From Streptomyces malaysiensis subsp. samsunensis (GTDB taxonomy: Bacteria > Actinomycetota > Actinomycetes > Streptomycetales > Streptomycetaceae): 64,000 nt of DNA. This document shows positions 34,835 through 44,160 of this stretch, piece after piece. The stretch is from assembly GCF_024519315.1 (NCBI RefSeq), contig NZ_JANIIC010000001.1:186001-250000 (forward strand). Direction: 5' to 3'. The translations under genes were made by a program, and so were the position numbers. How positions within the stretch are numbered: position 1 is the first letter of the stretch; each line of letters begins with the position of its first letter. A model generated the notes under the pieces. It worked only from the letters and a program-made list of their open reading frames with translations. It had not been told where the DNA came from and ran no database searches.

Positions 34835-35935
34835 GTGTTCTGGTCCGCTGCTCTGGCCGCTGACTCGACGCCTCGTCCCACGACTCTCGACGATGCGCAG
34901 AAGAGCGCCACGAACGCCGCGGGCTGGGTGGAGGAGAACTGGTCCACCTGGCTCGGCATCGGCCTGCGCATAGCCCTGATCCTGATCATCGCCTTCGTGC
35001 TCAGGTCCGTCGTCCGGCGGGCGATCACCAAGCTGATAGAGCGCATGAACCGCACGGCCCAGGCCGTCGACGGCACCGCGCTCGGCGGGCTGCTGGTCAA
35101 TGTGGAGCGACGGCGGCAGCGTTCCGCGGCGATCGGCTCGGTGCTGCGCTCCGTCGCCTCGTTCCTGATCATGGGCACCGCGGCGCTGATGATCCTCTCC
35201 GCGCTGGAGATCAATCTGGCGCCGCTGCTGGCCAGCGCCGGGGTCGCGGGTGTGGCGATCGGTTTCGGCGCCCGCAATCTGGTCACCGACTTCCTCTCCG
35301 GTGTCTTCATGATCCTGGAGGACCAGTACGGAGTCGGCGACACGGTCGACGCCGGGGTGGCCTCCGGCGAGGTGATCGAGGTCGGTCTGCGCGTCACCAA
35401 GCTGCGCGGGGACGGCGGCGAGATCTGGTATGTGCGCAACGGCGAGGTGAAGCGGATCGGCAACCTCAGCCAGGGCTGGGCGACGGCCGGACTCAATGTC
35501 CAGGTACGGGCCGAGGAGGATCTGGACCAGGTCCGGTCCGTGATCACCCAGGTCGGTGTGGACATGGCCAAGGAGGAGCCGTGGAACGAGCGGCTCTGGG
35601 AGCCGATCGAGGTCCTGGGGCTCGACGCGGTCTATCTGGACTCGATGGTCGTCCGGGTCTCCGTGCGGACCATGCCCGGCAAGGCGCTCGGCGTCGAGCG
35701 GGAGCTGCGCTGGCGGATCAAGAAGGCGCTGACCGAGGCGGACATCGAGCTCGTCGGCCGGCCCCTCGACCCGGAACTCCAGACCGACGCCGCGGATCCG
35801 GCGGCCACCACGGCCGCGCCGTCGGCGCTGGCCAACCCGGACTCGCCGCAGTCGATGGCGGCCAGCCCGATCTCTTCCGCCGGCGGTCCGCCCGCCGCCC
35901 CCTCCTCGACGGTGCCGCCGCCCATACAGAAGTGA
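34835..35935 (+). CDS. MscS-family mechanosensitive channel
   Basis: GTG at 34835 gives 366 residues. An earlier in-frame GTG at 34802 adds only residues with no coding bias. Three membrane spans are visible: WLGIGLRIALILIIAFVL, then SVASFLIMGTAALMIL, then the pore helix LASAGVAGVAIGFGARNLVTDFLSG with the Gly/Ala packing pattern. The beta domain begins QYGVGDTVD. A Pro/Ala/Ser-rich C-tail follows. It releases solutes on hypo-osmotic shock. Confidence 0.92.
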   Translation: MFWSAALAADSTPRPTTLDDAQKSATNAAGWVEENWSTWLGIGLRIALILIIAFVLRSVVRRAITKLIERMNRTAQAVDGTALGGLLVNVERRRQRSAAIGSVLRSVASFLIMGTAALMILSALEINLAPLLASAGVAGVAIGFGARNLVTDFLSGVFMILEDQYGVGDTVDAGVASGEVIEVGLRVTKLRGDGGEIWYVRNGEVKRIGNLSQGWATAGLNVQVRAEEDLDQVRSVITQVGVDMAKEEPWNERLWEPIEVLGLDAVYLDSMVVRVSVRTMPGKALGVERELRWRIKKALTEADIELVGRPLDPELQTDAADPAATTAAPSALANPDSPQSMAASPISSAGGPPAAPSSTVPPPIQK

Positions 35936-35948
35936 GCGCCGCGGACAT

Positions 35949-35987
35949 GACGCGGCTCCCGCCCCGGAACGGAACGGGAGCCGCGTC
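35949..35987. terminator. 13-bp hairpin between mscS and S53 protease gene
   Basis: gacgcggctcccg (35949-35961) pairs exactly with 35975-35987 over a 13-base loop. It lies between convergent stop codons and probably serves both genes. Confidence 0.85.
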
Positions 35988-35999
35988 GGACCCGGCGGC

Positions 36000-38075
36000 T
36001 CAGCGGCGGTGGTGCCCGCCGAACGAGGTGAGGTAGCCGGCCGCGGGGGTGCCCACACCGGTCACGTCGTCATAGCCCACGACCGCGTGGAGCGAGCTGT
36101 CCCGGCCGAGGCTGCGCAGCGAGGTCACCAGCCCGTCGGAGTCGTCCTGGCTGTTGACGTAGTCGACCCGGACCACGCCCAGCGAGACTCCGGCGCCCAG
36201 CGGGTGATCGGTCACATCGTGGTACGAGGCGGTGCCGTACCGGTCGTACAGCGACGGGTTGGCAAAGCCGATCGGCTGGCCGCCGCGCGCCTGCTGGGCG
36301 AGCGCCTGGACACCGGCGATCACGGGCGCGGCCAGCGAGGTGCCGCCGATGCGGTACTCGCCGTACTGGAGCGACCCGTCCGGGAAGGTCTGCGTCTGGC
36401 CCACCAGGAAGCCGGTGTTGGGGTCGGCCACGGCCGCGATGTCCGGTGTCACCCGCTGCCTGGCCGTGCCGCCGTTGGCCAGGGCGAGCGCGTCCGGCAC
36501 CACTCCGCGCTGGTAGAAGGGCTGGGCGACGGTCTTGCTGGTACCGCCTCCGGCGCCCGAGGTGTACGCGCCGGGCAGCGCGTCCCAGCCGGTGCCGTCG
36601 GCCGAGAGGTTGGCCTTGGTGGTGCCCCAGCCGGTCTCCCACTGGTAGGTGTCGCCCTTGCCGACGGCCAGGGAGGTGCCGCCGACCGCCGTCACCCACG
36701 CCGAGTTGGCCGGGGTGTCGACCTGCTTGGTGCCGGTGGAGGCCACGTTGTCGCCGCTGTCACCGGAGGAGAAGTAGAAGCCGATGCCCTCGACCGCGCC
36801 CTGCTGGAAGATCTGGTCGTAGGCGGCGGCCACGTCCGGCGTCTCATTGGCCTCCACATCGCCCCAGGAGTTGGAGACGATGTCGGCCAGCCGGTTGTCG
36901 ACGACCTTGGCGAGCGAGTCGAGCAGATCGTCGTCGGTGCAGGAGGCTCCGCCGACGTAGACGATGTCGGCCGCGGGGGCCACGGCGTGCACCGCTTCGA
37001 CGTCGAGGGTCTCCTCGCCGTACCAGCCGCTCGCGTCGCACTCCTCGGTGTACCGGTAGTCGTCCGGCAGCACCTGCGTCAGCTGGCCCTTGCGGTAGCC
37101 CGGGTCGCCGTTGCGCTGGGCGTACCGGGCGGCGTCCGCGGCGATGGTGGGCGAGGCGAAGGCGTCGGTGATGGCGACGGTGACGCCCTTACCGGTGTTA
37201 CGGCTCTTGGCGCCGTAGGCGGCGCGCAGCTGCTTGCCGGTGTACCCCTTGATCGCGTACGGCTGCTTGGCGCCATAGGCCGAGGGGAGGCTCCGGTCGG
37301 TCCGGGAGCCGTAGTAGGCCGAGAACGGCCCGGCGTTCTTGAAGACCGGGCCGGGCGGCGGGAGGGTCTCGTCGTGCTTGGCCCGCTTGGGCGCGTTGTC
37401 CAGGCCGACGACGGTCAGCACGGCGCCGTGGAGCGAGGCGGGCACGGTGGCCGCGTTCGACGGCGCCCGGTAGACCTTGCCGCCCTTGGTGTAGTCGTGC
37501 AGCTGGGTGCCGAACGCCCGCTCGGCGGCGGCGACATCGCCGGTGACCGACAGATAGTGCTGGTTCACGCCGGTGACTTCGATCCCCGAGCCCTTCAACC
37601 AGGCGGTGACGGCGTCCTTCTGTTGCCGTGTCGGTCCGAAACGTGCCTGGGTCTGCCCGGCGGACAGATATGCGCCGTAGTGCGGTGAGGAGGGGTCGGA
37701 CACGGCCTTCGCGTAGTCGGCCAGCCCCTTGGCGTCCCGTCCGGCGAGGTAGACGCGGGCGCTGACCTTGTTGCCGTCATCGGTCGCGCCGCGGTCCGAA
37801 CCCGCCGTCGCCCAGGCGGGCTTGGTGCCGCTCAGGGTGTCACGGCCATGCGGTGCGGAGTCGGCCTGGGCCGTGGGTATGCCCAGCGCCAGCGCACCTG
37901 CCACCAGCGGCAGCGCCGTCGCCAGCCCCAGGGCCGCGCGCTTTCGGGCGGCCGTGCCCTTGCGGACAAGGGTCGCGCGCGTTCTGAATGTCGTGCGCGC
38001 TCCGGAGGTTGTGCGCGCTCTGGAAGTCGTGCGCGCTCTGGAAGTTGTGCGCGCTCTGAAAGAGGAAGATCTCAC
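36000..38075 (-). CDS. Secreted S53 (sedolisin) serine protease
   Basis: GTG at 38075 behind AGGGGG gives 691 residues. The first 35 residues include four RARTTS-type hexapeptide repeats, giving an unusually long basic n-region before the signal core (LGLATALPLVAGALALG). An activation prodomain (about 70-240, GAYLSAGQTQARFGP, HYLSVTGDV) precedes the catalytic domain. The sedolisin triad is present as E-x-x-x-D in GEETLDVEA, the oxyanion Asp in YFSSGDSGDN, and Ser in GGTSLAAP. A Ca site is likely near the C-terminus (HDVTDHPLGAG). It is an acid-acting extracellular protease or tripeptidyl peptidase. Confidence 0.93.
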   Translation of the reverse strand: MRSSSFRARTTSRARTTSRARTTSGARTTFRTRATLVRKGTAARKRAALGLATALPLVAGALALGIPTAQADSAPHGRDTLSGTKPAWATAGSDRGATDDGNKVSARVYLAGRDAKGLADYAKAVSDPSSPHYGAYLSAGQTQARFGPTRQQKDAVTAWLKGSGIEVTGVNQHYLSVTGDVAAAERAFGTQLHDYTKGGKVYRAPSNAATVPASLHGAVLTVVGLDNAPKRAKHDETLPPPGPVFKNAGPFSAYYGSRTDRSLPSAYGAKQPYAIKGYTGKQLRAAYGAKSRNTGKGVTVAITDAFASPTIAADAARYAQRNGDPGYRKGQLTQVLPDDYRYTEECDASGWYGEETLDVEAVHAVAPAADIVYVGGASCTDDDLLDSLAKVVDNRLADIVSNSWGDVEANETPDVAAAYDQIFQQGAVEGIGFYFSSGDSGDNVASTGTKQVDTPANSAWVTAVGGTSLAVGKGDTYQWETGWGTTKANLSADGTGWDALPGAYTSGAGGGTSKTVAQPFYQRGVVPDALALANGGTARQRVTPDIAAVADPNTGFLVGQTQTFPDGSLQYGEYRIGGTSLAAPVIAGVQALAQQARGGQPIGFANPSLYDRYGTASYHDVTDHPLGAGVSLGVVRVDYVNSQDDSDGLVTSLRSLGRDSSLHAVVGYDDVTGVGTPAAGYLTSFGGHHRR
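37993..38064 (-). repeat. 18-bp tandem repeat in the S53 signal n-region
   Basis: Four consecutive 18-base units (gtgcgcgctctggaagtt type, at 37993, 38011, 38029 and 38047) encode RARTTS-like hexamers right after the start. Copy number could vary by slippage. Confidence 0.9.
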
Positions 38076-38275
38076 CTGGCCCCCTGCGATACGAGTGGTC
38101 GCATTCCGGCGGGCGCCGACGATCACGGCCACCCCGCCGCAGGCCACTCTTACGGTGACTTGTCCATGCCAGGTACATGCGAGATCAATCTCTTCGCCAA
38201 GAACCCGCCAAGGAAAGCCCGCCCATGACCCATTGACTCCGCCCCGGTCCGCCCCCTAGCTTGCTGGTCATCAAT

Positions 38276-38290
38276 AGGAAACTTTCTTAA
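38276..38290 (+). promoter_or_regulatory. CsnR/ROK-type operator
   Basis: aGGAAACTTTCTTaa contains GAAA-C-TTTC symmetry and resembles the AGGAAA-n-TTTCCT sites reported for the ROK repressor CsnR. It lies 24 bases before the regulator start, in the A/T-rich promoter of the operon. Confidence 0.7.
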
Positions 38291-38313
38291 CAGAGTGAGA
38301 CGGGGGCACCACC

Positions 38314-39549
38314 ATGGCCGCATCACCCGGCAGCAACACGCAGGGCGGCACACCCGGGACCCCCCGTGTCCTCCGCGCCATGAACGACCGCGCCGCACTG
38401 GAGCTGCTGGCCGCGCACGGGCCGCTCACCCGGACCCGGCTCGGGGAGCTCACCGGGCTGTCCAAGCCCACCGCCTCCCAGCTGCTGACCCGTCTGGAGT
38501 CCGTCGGCCTGGTCCGTACGACCGGGAACGTCACCGGCCGGCCGGGGCCCAACGCGCAGCTGTACGAGATCGATCCGGCCGCCGCCCATGTGGCCGCGCT
38601 CGCCGTGGACCAAGAGGGCATCACCGCCGCCATCGCCGACATCACCGGCCGGATCGCCGGTGAGTACCGGGTGACGGCCCCGGCCACCGACGAGAACGTG
38701 ACCAACCGGACCGGGGAGCTGGTCGCCGAGGCGGTGGACGGGGCGCTGGCCGCCGCCGGGCTCGGCCGGGACGATCTGCACTCCACCGTGATCGGCACCC
38801 CCGGCGCGCTCGACCCGCGCACCGGGACGCTGCGCTACGCCCCGCATCTGCCCGGCTGGCAGTCCCGCACCCTGCGGGACGAGCTGGCCGAGGTGCTGCA
38901 CACACCGATCGTCATCGAGAACGACGTCAACCTCGCCGCCATCGCCGAACAGCACCACGGCACCGCCCAGGACTTCGACGACTTCGCGCTGGTCTGGGCC
39001 GACGAGGGGGTCGGCGCGGCCATCGTGCTCGGCGGCACCCTGCTGCGGGGGGCCACCGGCGGGGCCGGGGAGATCGGCTATATGCCGCTGCCGGGCGCCC
39101 CGCTGGCCCGGGGCGGACCCCACGCGGCCGCCCGGCCGGACGGGGGCGGGGGGTTCCAGAAGCTGGTCGGCTCACCGGCCGTCGTGGAGCTGGCCCGTGA
39201 GCACGGCATCGACGCGCCCACGGCCACCAAGGCGCTCACCGCCGCGCTGCGCACCCCCGGCGCGGGCGACGAGGTGCTGACCGAGCTGGCCCGCCGGCTG
39301 GCCACCGGGCTGGCCTCCGTCGTCGCCGTGGTCGACCCGGAGCTGGTCGTCCTCTCGGGTGAGGTCGCCCAGGCCGGTGGGGAGCGGCTGCGCCGACTGG
39401 TCGAGACCGAGATGACCGGTCTCGCACTGCCCCGCCCGCAGCTGCGGATCAGTGAGATAGAGGGGGATCCGATTCTCATCGGCGCGCTGCGGACGGCGGT
39501 CGCCGATGCCCGTCAGACCGTTTTCGACACCGCCCGATTCGACGCCTGA
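38314..39549 (+). CDS. csnR: ROK-family transcriptional repressor of the chitosan-oligosaccharide operon
   Basis: This 411-residue regulator has a winged helix (LTRTRLGELTGLSKPTASQLLTRLESVGLV, residues about 30-60) followed by a ROK sugar-binding domain (IENDVNLAAIAE, GVGAAIVLGGTLLRGATGGAGEIGYMPLPG). The Cys-rich zinc motif found in many ROK proteins is missing; the segment after GAPLARGG has no Cys. Gene order matches csnR-csnEFGHK of S. lividans/coelicolor, where CsnR represses until chitosan-derived oligosaccharides appear. A matching operator precedes it. The name rests on synteny and operator. Confidence 0.8.
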   Translation: MAASPGSNTQGGTPGTPRVLRAMNDRAALELLAAHGPLTRTRLGELTGLSKPTASQLLTRLESVGLVRTTGNVTGRPGPNAQLYEIDPAAAHVAALAVDQEGITAAIADITGRIAGEYRVTAPATDENVTNRTGELVAEAVDGALAAAGLGRDDLHSTVIGTPGALDPRTGTLRYAPHLPGWQSRTLRDELAEVLHTPIVIENDVNLAAIAEQHHGTAQDFDDFALVWADEGVGAAIVLGGTLLRGATGGAGEIGYMPLPGAPLARGGPHAAARPDGGGGFQKLVGSPAVVELAREHGIDAPTATKALTAALRTPGAGDEVLTELARRLATGLASVVAVVDPELVVLSGEVAQAGGERLRRLVETEMTGLALPRPQLRISEIEGDPILIGALRTAVADARQTVFDTARFDA

Positions 39550-39674
39550 TCCGGCACCCGCCGCACCGGGCGCCACTCCACCGCCCCGTCCCCCTTTCAC
39601 CTTCGTCCGTTGTCCGGCGCCCGCACCGCCGCTTCCCCTGCCGTCCCCCGTACCGCAGCAAAGGAAGTCTCCCC

Positions 39675-41003
39675 ATGGCACGAAAACTCGCCGCTCTCGC
39701 CTCGGCGCTGAGCGCCGGCGCGCTCATTCTGACGGGCTGCGCCAATCCCAGCACCGGCAGCGCCGAGGACGATCCGACCAAACCCGTCACGCTGAAGTTC
39801 TGGCACGGCTGGTCGGAGAAGAGCGAGGTCAAGGCGATCGATGCGAGCATCGCCCGGTTCGAGAAACTCCACCCCAATATCAAGGTGAAGGCGACCGGGA
39901 ATGTCACCGACGCCACCGTGAACCAGGCGCTGCGGGCGGGCGGAGGCGACGCCCCCGATGTCGTCTCCTCCTTCACCACCAACAATGTGGGGCAGTACTG
40001 CTCGTCGGGGATGTGGGTGGATCTCGATCCGTTCATGAAGAAGACCGGGCTGGACAAGGCCAAGGTCTTCCCGAAAACACTGCTGGACTATACGAGTTAC
40101 CAGGGCGACCAGTGCGCCCTCCCGCTGCTCGCCGACGCGTACGGCATGTACTACAACAAGGACGCGTTCGAGGAGGCGGGCATCAAGCGGCCGCCGCGCA
40201 CCATGTCGGAGCTTCAGCGCGACGCCGCCAAGCTGACCAAGCGCACCAGGAGCGGCGGCTATGAGCGGGTCGGCTTCATGCCCAACTTCCGGCTCTACCA
40301 GAACAGCCCGGACCGGCTCTTCGCCCAGTGGGGACCCACGTACTTCGGCAAGGACGGCAAGGCGCGGCTGGCGAAGGAGAAGGCGTCCAAGGAGTTCTAC
40401 GCCACCACCCGGGAGCTGATACGACGCCAGGGCGGCTATGGCCCGCTGGAGACGTTCCGCACCTCTTTCGGCGATGAGATGTCGTCCCAGAACGCCTTTC
40501 TCACCGGAAAGCTCGCCATGCATATGGACGGCGAATGGCGCGGGCTCTTCATGAAGGGCGCGAAATTCGCGTGGGACACCGCCCCGCTGCCGGTGCCCGA
40601 CGACCGGCCCGAGACCTACGGCCGGGGCTACCTCACCGGCACGGTGGTCGGTATCGCACACAGCAGCACCCACCAGAACGCCGCCTGGGAACTGGTGAAG
40701 TTCCTGACCGCGAACACCGATCAGGTGGTCGCCTTCGCCAACGCCATTCACAATGTGCCGTCCACCAAGGCGGCGCTCACCTCTCCGAAACTGGACTCGG
40801 ACCCCACCTTCCGGGCCTTCCTCGATATCGCGCAGAACCGCTACAGCACCGCCCTGCCGCCCTCGATCAACGGCGGTCAGTACGTCACCTCGCTCCAGGA
40901 CTTCTCCTACGGCGTCGAGGCGGGCAAGGTGCACGACCTGGACGCGGGGCTACGAAAACTCGATGACGAAATAGACGCCGACAATCTCCAGGCACAGAAC
41001 TGA
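39675..41003 (+). CDS. csnE: ABC sugar-binding lipoprotein (glucosamine oligosaccharides)
   Basis: This 442-residue extracellular solute-binding protein of family 1 has a lipobox ending LILTGC, with the lipidated Cys at about 22. LKFWHGWSEKSEV, then ALRAGGGDAPDVV, and PLLADAYGMYYNKDAFEEAG are typical of the fold. It captures oligosaccharides for the two following permeases. The 12-base gap to the next gene indicates one operon. Specificity for GlcN oligomers is inferred from synteny with csnE. Confidence 0.85.
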   Translation: MARKLAALASALSAGALILTGCANPSTGSAEDDPTKPVTLKFWHGWSEKSEVKAIDASIARFEKLHPNIKVKATGNVTDATVNQALRAGGGDAPDVVSSFTTNNVGQYCSSGMWVDLDPFMKKTGLDKAKVFPKTLLDYTSYQGDQCALPLLADAYGMYYNKDAFEEAGIKRPPRTMSELQRDAAKLTKRTRSGGYERVGFMPNFRLYQNSPDRLFAQWGPTYFGKDGKARLAKEKASKEFYATTRELIRRQGGYGPLETFRTSFGDEMSSQNAFLTGKLAMHMDGEWRGLFMKGAKFAWDTAPLPVPDDRPETYGRGYLTGTVVGIAHSSTHQNAAWELVKFLTANTDQVVAFANAIHNVPSTKAALTSPKLDSDPTFRAFLDIAQNRYSTALPPSINGGQYVTSLQDFSYGVEAGKVHDLDAGLRKLDDEIDADNLQAQN

Positions 41004-41014
41004 CGGAGTGCGAT

Positions 41015-41968
41015 ATGGCCACCCTGACGAACGCTCCCGCCCTGCGTCGCAAGGCACGCCGTGAGCGGCTGCGCACCCTCGGCTTTCTCTCCCCCTGGCT
41101 GGTCGGCTTCACCGTCTTCTTCGGCTATCCGCTGATCGCCACCGTCTACTTCTCCTTCATGCACTACAACCAGATCGAGGCCCCGACCTTCGTGGGGCTG
41201 CGCAACTGGCGTTATGTGCTGGAGCAGATGCCGCTGTTCGGACCGGCGCTGTGGAATACGCTCTGGCTGGTCGTGGTGATGGTGGCCCTGCGGGTGGTCT
41301 TCGGCCTGGGCATCGGACTGCTGGTCACCCGGATCAAATCCGGGGTGGGATTCTTCCGCACCGCCTTCTATCTGCCGTATCTCGCCCCTCCGGTGGCGGC
41401 CACCGTCGCCTTCGTCTTTCTGCTCAACCCCGGTACCGGCCCGGTGAACGACATCCTGGGGAGCATCGGGATCCACGCCCCGAACTGGTTCAACGACCCG
41501 ACCTGGGCCAAGCCGTCCCTGGTGCTGCTCTCGCTGTGGGGTATCGGCGATCTCATGGTCATCTTCATGGCCGCGCTGCTGGATGTGCCCAGGGAGCAGT
41601 ACGAGGCGGCCGAGCTCGACGGCGCCGGGGCGTTCCACAAGTTCCGCTATGTCACCTGGCCGTCGATCACCCCGATCGTGATGTTCGCGGTCGTGACGGG
41701 CGTCGTCCAGACCATGCAGTACTACACCCAGGCGCTGGTCGCCGGAAAGCTCGCCTCCGGCGTCAGCATCGGGCCCGGATCGGTCATCCAGCCCGGCTAC
41801 CCCGACCACTCCACGCTCACCGTGCCGCAGCTCGTCTACTCGCTCGGCTTCCAGAACTTCAACACCGGAGCCGCCTGCGTGCTCTCGCTCGTGCTGTTCG
41901 CGATCGCGATGGCCGTGACGACGCTGCTGATGCGCAAGCGTGCCGGACTGCTGTCGGCCGAGGACTGA
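41015..41968 (+). CDS. csnF: ABC sugar transporter permease (MalF type)
   Basis: This 317-residue inner-membrane permease has six spans. The EAA loop EAAELDGAGAFHKFRYVTWPSITP near residue 205 contacts the ATPase. The N-terminus is basic before TM1 (LGFLSPWLVGFTVFFGYPL). No ATPase gene is encoded in the operon. Streptomyces sugar importers of this class share the multi-sugar ATPase MsiK. Confidence 0.88.
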   Translation: MATLTNAPALRRKARRERLRTLGFLSPWLVGFTVFFGYPLIATVYFSFMHYNQIEAPTFVGLRNWRYVLEQMPLFGPALWNTLWLVVVMVALRVVFGLGIGLLVTRIKSGVGFFRTAFYLPYLAPPVAATVAFVFLLNPGTGPVNDILGSIGIHAPNWFNDPTWAKPSLVLLSLWGIGDLMVIFMAALLDVPREQYEAAELDGAGAFHKFRYVTWPSITPIVMFAVVTGVVQTMQYYTQALVAGKLASGVSIGPGSVIQPGYPDHSTLTVPQLVYSLGFQNFNTGAACVLSLVLFAIAMAVTTLLMRKRAGLLSAED

Positions 41969-41995
41969 GCCGAGGACTGAGAGGACCGATTCGCC

Positions 41996-42901
41996 ATGAC
42001 CGCCACCACCGCCCTCTCGGCGCCGTCCGCGCCCGCGCGCCGCGCCGCCGGACGCTCCCCCGCCCCCGCCGCCCGCCGCCGCGCCGCGCTGCACTGGATC
42101 GCCGTGCACACGGTCGCCATCGCCGCCGCGCTCTTCTTCGTCCTGCCCTTCGTCTTCGTCTTCCTGACCTCGGTGATGAGCGACGACCAGGCGCTCAGCG
42201 GCGATCTGTGGCCCACCGAATGGAACTGGTCGAACTACGCCGATGTCTTCAACACTCCGGGCTTTCTGGACTGGTGGCGCAATTCGCTGATCTACGCCGG
42301 TCTTGGCACCCTCTTCACCGTCTGTTCGTCCATTCCGGTGGCCTACGCCCTCGCCAAATTCCGCTTCCGCGGCCGCCGCACCGCCATGATCCTGGTCATC
42401 TCCACGATGATGCTGCCGCCGCAGGTGATCGTGATACCGATGTATCTGGTCTGGGCCCAGCAGCTTCATCTGTCGGGTTCGCTGTGGCCGCTGATCATTC
42501 CGATGGCGTTCGGCGACGCGTACTCCATCTTTCTGCTGCGCCAGTTCCTGCTGACGATTCCCCGGGAGTACCTGGAGTCGGCGAAGGTCGACGGCAGCGG
42601 AGAATTCGGCACACTGCTGCGTATCGTGGTCCCGATGGCCAAGCCGGGCATCGCGGCCGTCGCGCTCTTCCAGTTCTTCTACTGCTGGAACGACTACTTC
42701 GGCCCGCAGATCTACGCCGCGCAGAACCCGGGCGCCTGGACGCTCAGCTATGGCCTGGAGAGCTTCAAGAGCGCCCACAGCGTCAACTGGAATCTTACGA
42801 TGGCCGCGACGCTGCTCGTCATGGCCCCCGTCATCATCGTCTTCTTCTTCGCTCAGAAAGCCTTCGTCGAAGGCGTCACACTGACAGGAGTCAAGGGTTG
42901 A
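41996..42901 (+). CDS. csnG: ABC sugar transporter permease (MalG type)
   Basis: This 301-residue partner permease has six spans, with the EAA loop ESAKVDGSGEFGTLLRIVVPMAKPG near residue 195. An Ala/Pro/Arg-rich N-tail precedes TM1. It has the N-type FFVLPFVFVFLTSV start and the C-terminal FFFAQKAFVEGVTLTGVKG ending typical of CUT1 permeases. Its stop overlaps the TTG start of the next gene. Confidence 0.88.
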   Translation: MTATTALSAPSAPARRAAGRSPAPAARRRAALHWIAVHTVAIAAALFFVLPFVFVFLTSVMSDDQALSGDLWPTEWNWSNYADVFNTPGFLDWWRNSLIYAGLGTLFTVCSSIPVAYALAKFRFRGRRTAMILVISTMMLPPQVIVIPMYLVWAQQLHLSGSLWPLIIPMAFGDAYSIFLLRQFLLTIPREYLESAKVDGSGEFGTLLRIVVPMAKPGIAAVALFQFFYCWNDYFGPQIYAAQNPGAWTLSYGLESFKSAHSVNWNLTMAATLLVMAPVIIVFFFAQKAFVEGVTLTGVKG

Positions 42902-44160
42902 AGCTCGCAGTCGTGGGGGGCGGGTCCACCTACACCCCCGAACTCATCGACGGATTCGCCCGGTTGCGGGACGCGCTCCCACTGGAGGAGCTCGTCCTGG
43001 TCGACCCGGCCGCCGACCGGCTGGAGCTGGTCGGCGGACTGGCGCGCAGGATCTTCGCCAAGCAGGGCCACCCGGGCACCATCTCCTGGACCGACGATCT
43101 GGACGCGGGCGTGGACGGCGCGGACGCGGTCCTGCTCCAGCTGCGCGTCGGCGGTCAGGCCGCCCGGAACCAGGACGAGACCTGGCCGCTGGAGTGCGGC
43201 TGTGTCGGCCAGGAGACCACCGGCGCGGGCGGACTGGCCAAGGCGCTGCGCACCGTCCCGGTGGTGCTGGACATCGCCGAGCGGGTGCGCCGCCGCAACC
43301 CCGACGCCTGGATCGTGGACTTCACCAACCCGGTCGGGATCGTGACCCGGGCGCTGCTCACGGCCGGGCACCGGGCGGTCGGCCTGTGCAATGTCGCCAT
43401 CGGCTTCCAGCGGAAGTTCGCCCGGCTGCTGGGTGTGGAACCCGGTGAGGTGACGCTCGAGCACATCGGCCTCAACCACCTCACCTGGGAGCGCTCGGTG
43501 CGTATCGGCGGCACCGACGGCGAGGATGTGCTGCCCAAGCTGCTCGCGGAGCACGGCGGGGCGATCGCCGACGATCTGCGGATGCCGCGCACGCTGGTGG
43601 AGCGGCTCGGCGTCGTCCCCTCCTACTATCTGCGCTACTACTACCAGCACGACGCGGTGGTGCGGGAGCTGCGCAGCAAGCCGTCCCGGGCGGCGGAGGT
43701 CGCGGCGATCGAGCGGGAGCTGCTGGAGATGTACGGCGATCCGGCGCTGGACGAGAAGCCCGAGCTGCTCGGCAAGCGCGGCGGGGCGTTCTACTCGGAG
43801 GCGGCGGTCGATCTGACCTCGTCCCTGCTGCGCGACACCGGCGAGGTGCGGATCGTCAATACGCTCAACCAGGGCACTCTGCCCTTCCTGCCGGACGACG
43901 CGGTGATCGAGGTCCCGGCGTCCGTTGACGCACAGGGCGCGAAGCCACTGCCCGCGCGCCCCCTTGAGCCCCTCTTCGCCGGATTGGTGGCGAATGTCAC
44001 CGCGTACGAACATCTGGCGCTGGAGGCGGCGTTGAAGGGAGGCCGGGAGCGGGTCTTCCAGGCGCTGCTGTCCCATCCCCTCATCGGCCAGATCGAATAC
44101 GCCGAGAAGCTGACCGACGACCTCATCGCGCACAACCGGGAGCATCTGGCGTGGGCCTGA
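42898..44160 (+). CDS. csnH: GH4-family NAD-dependent glycosidase
   Basis: TTG at 42898 with GGAG upstream gives 420 residues, overlapping the permease stop. The frame is open far upstream but that part is antisense-like noise. KLAVVGGGSTYTPELIDGF is the NAD-binding loop. CNVAIGFQRK contains the metal-binding Cys, and HIGLNHLTWERS the paired His. RYYYQHDAVV and the Asn of DFTNPVG are also typical of GH4. GH4 enzymes use NAD+ and Mn2+ to cleave by oxidation-elimination, often on 6-phospho sugars. Here it probably splits imported GlcN oligosaccharides, perhaps after phosphorylation by the next gene product. Confidence 0.88.
   Translation: MKLAVVGGGSTYTPELIDGFARLRDALPLEELVLVDPAADRLELVGGLARRIFAKQGHPGTISWTDDLDAGVDGADAVLLQLRVGGQAARNQDETWPLECGCVGQETTGAGGLAKALRTVPVVLDIAERVRRRNPDAWIVDFTNPVGIVTRALLTAGHRAVGLCNVAIGFQRKFARLLGVEPGEVTLEHIGLNHLTWERSVRIGGTDGEDVLPKLLAEHGGAIADDLRMPRTLVERLGVVPSYYLRYYYQHDAVVRELRSKPSRAAEVAAIERELLEMYGDPALDEKPELLGKRGGAFYSEAAVDLTSSLLRDTGEVRIVNTLNQGTLPFLPDDAVIEVPASVDAQGAKPLPARPLEPLFAGLVANVTAYEHLALEAALKGGRERVFQALLSHPLIGQIEYAEKLTDDLIAHNREHLAWA

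Noticed and set aside
41251..42897. Upstream extension of the GH4 gene frame
   Set aside because: It overlaps both permease genes in another frame. The GH4 family begins at the NAD loop right after TTG 42898.
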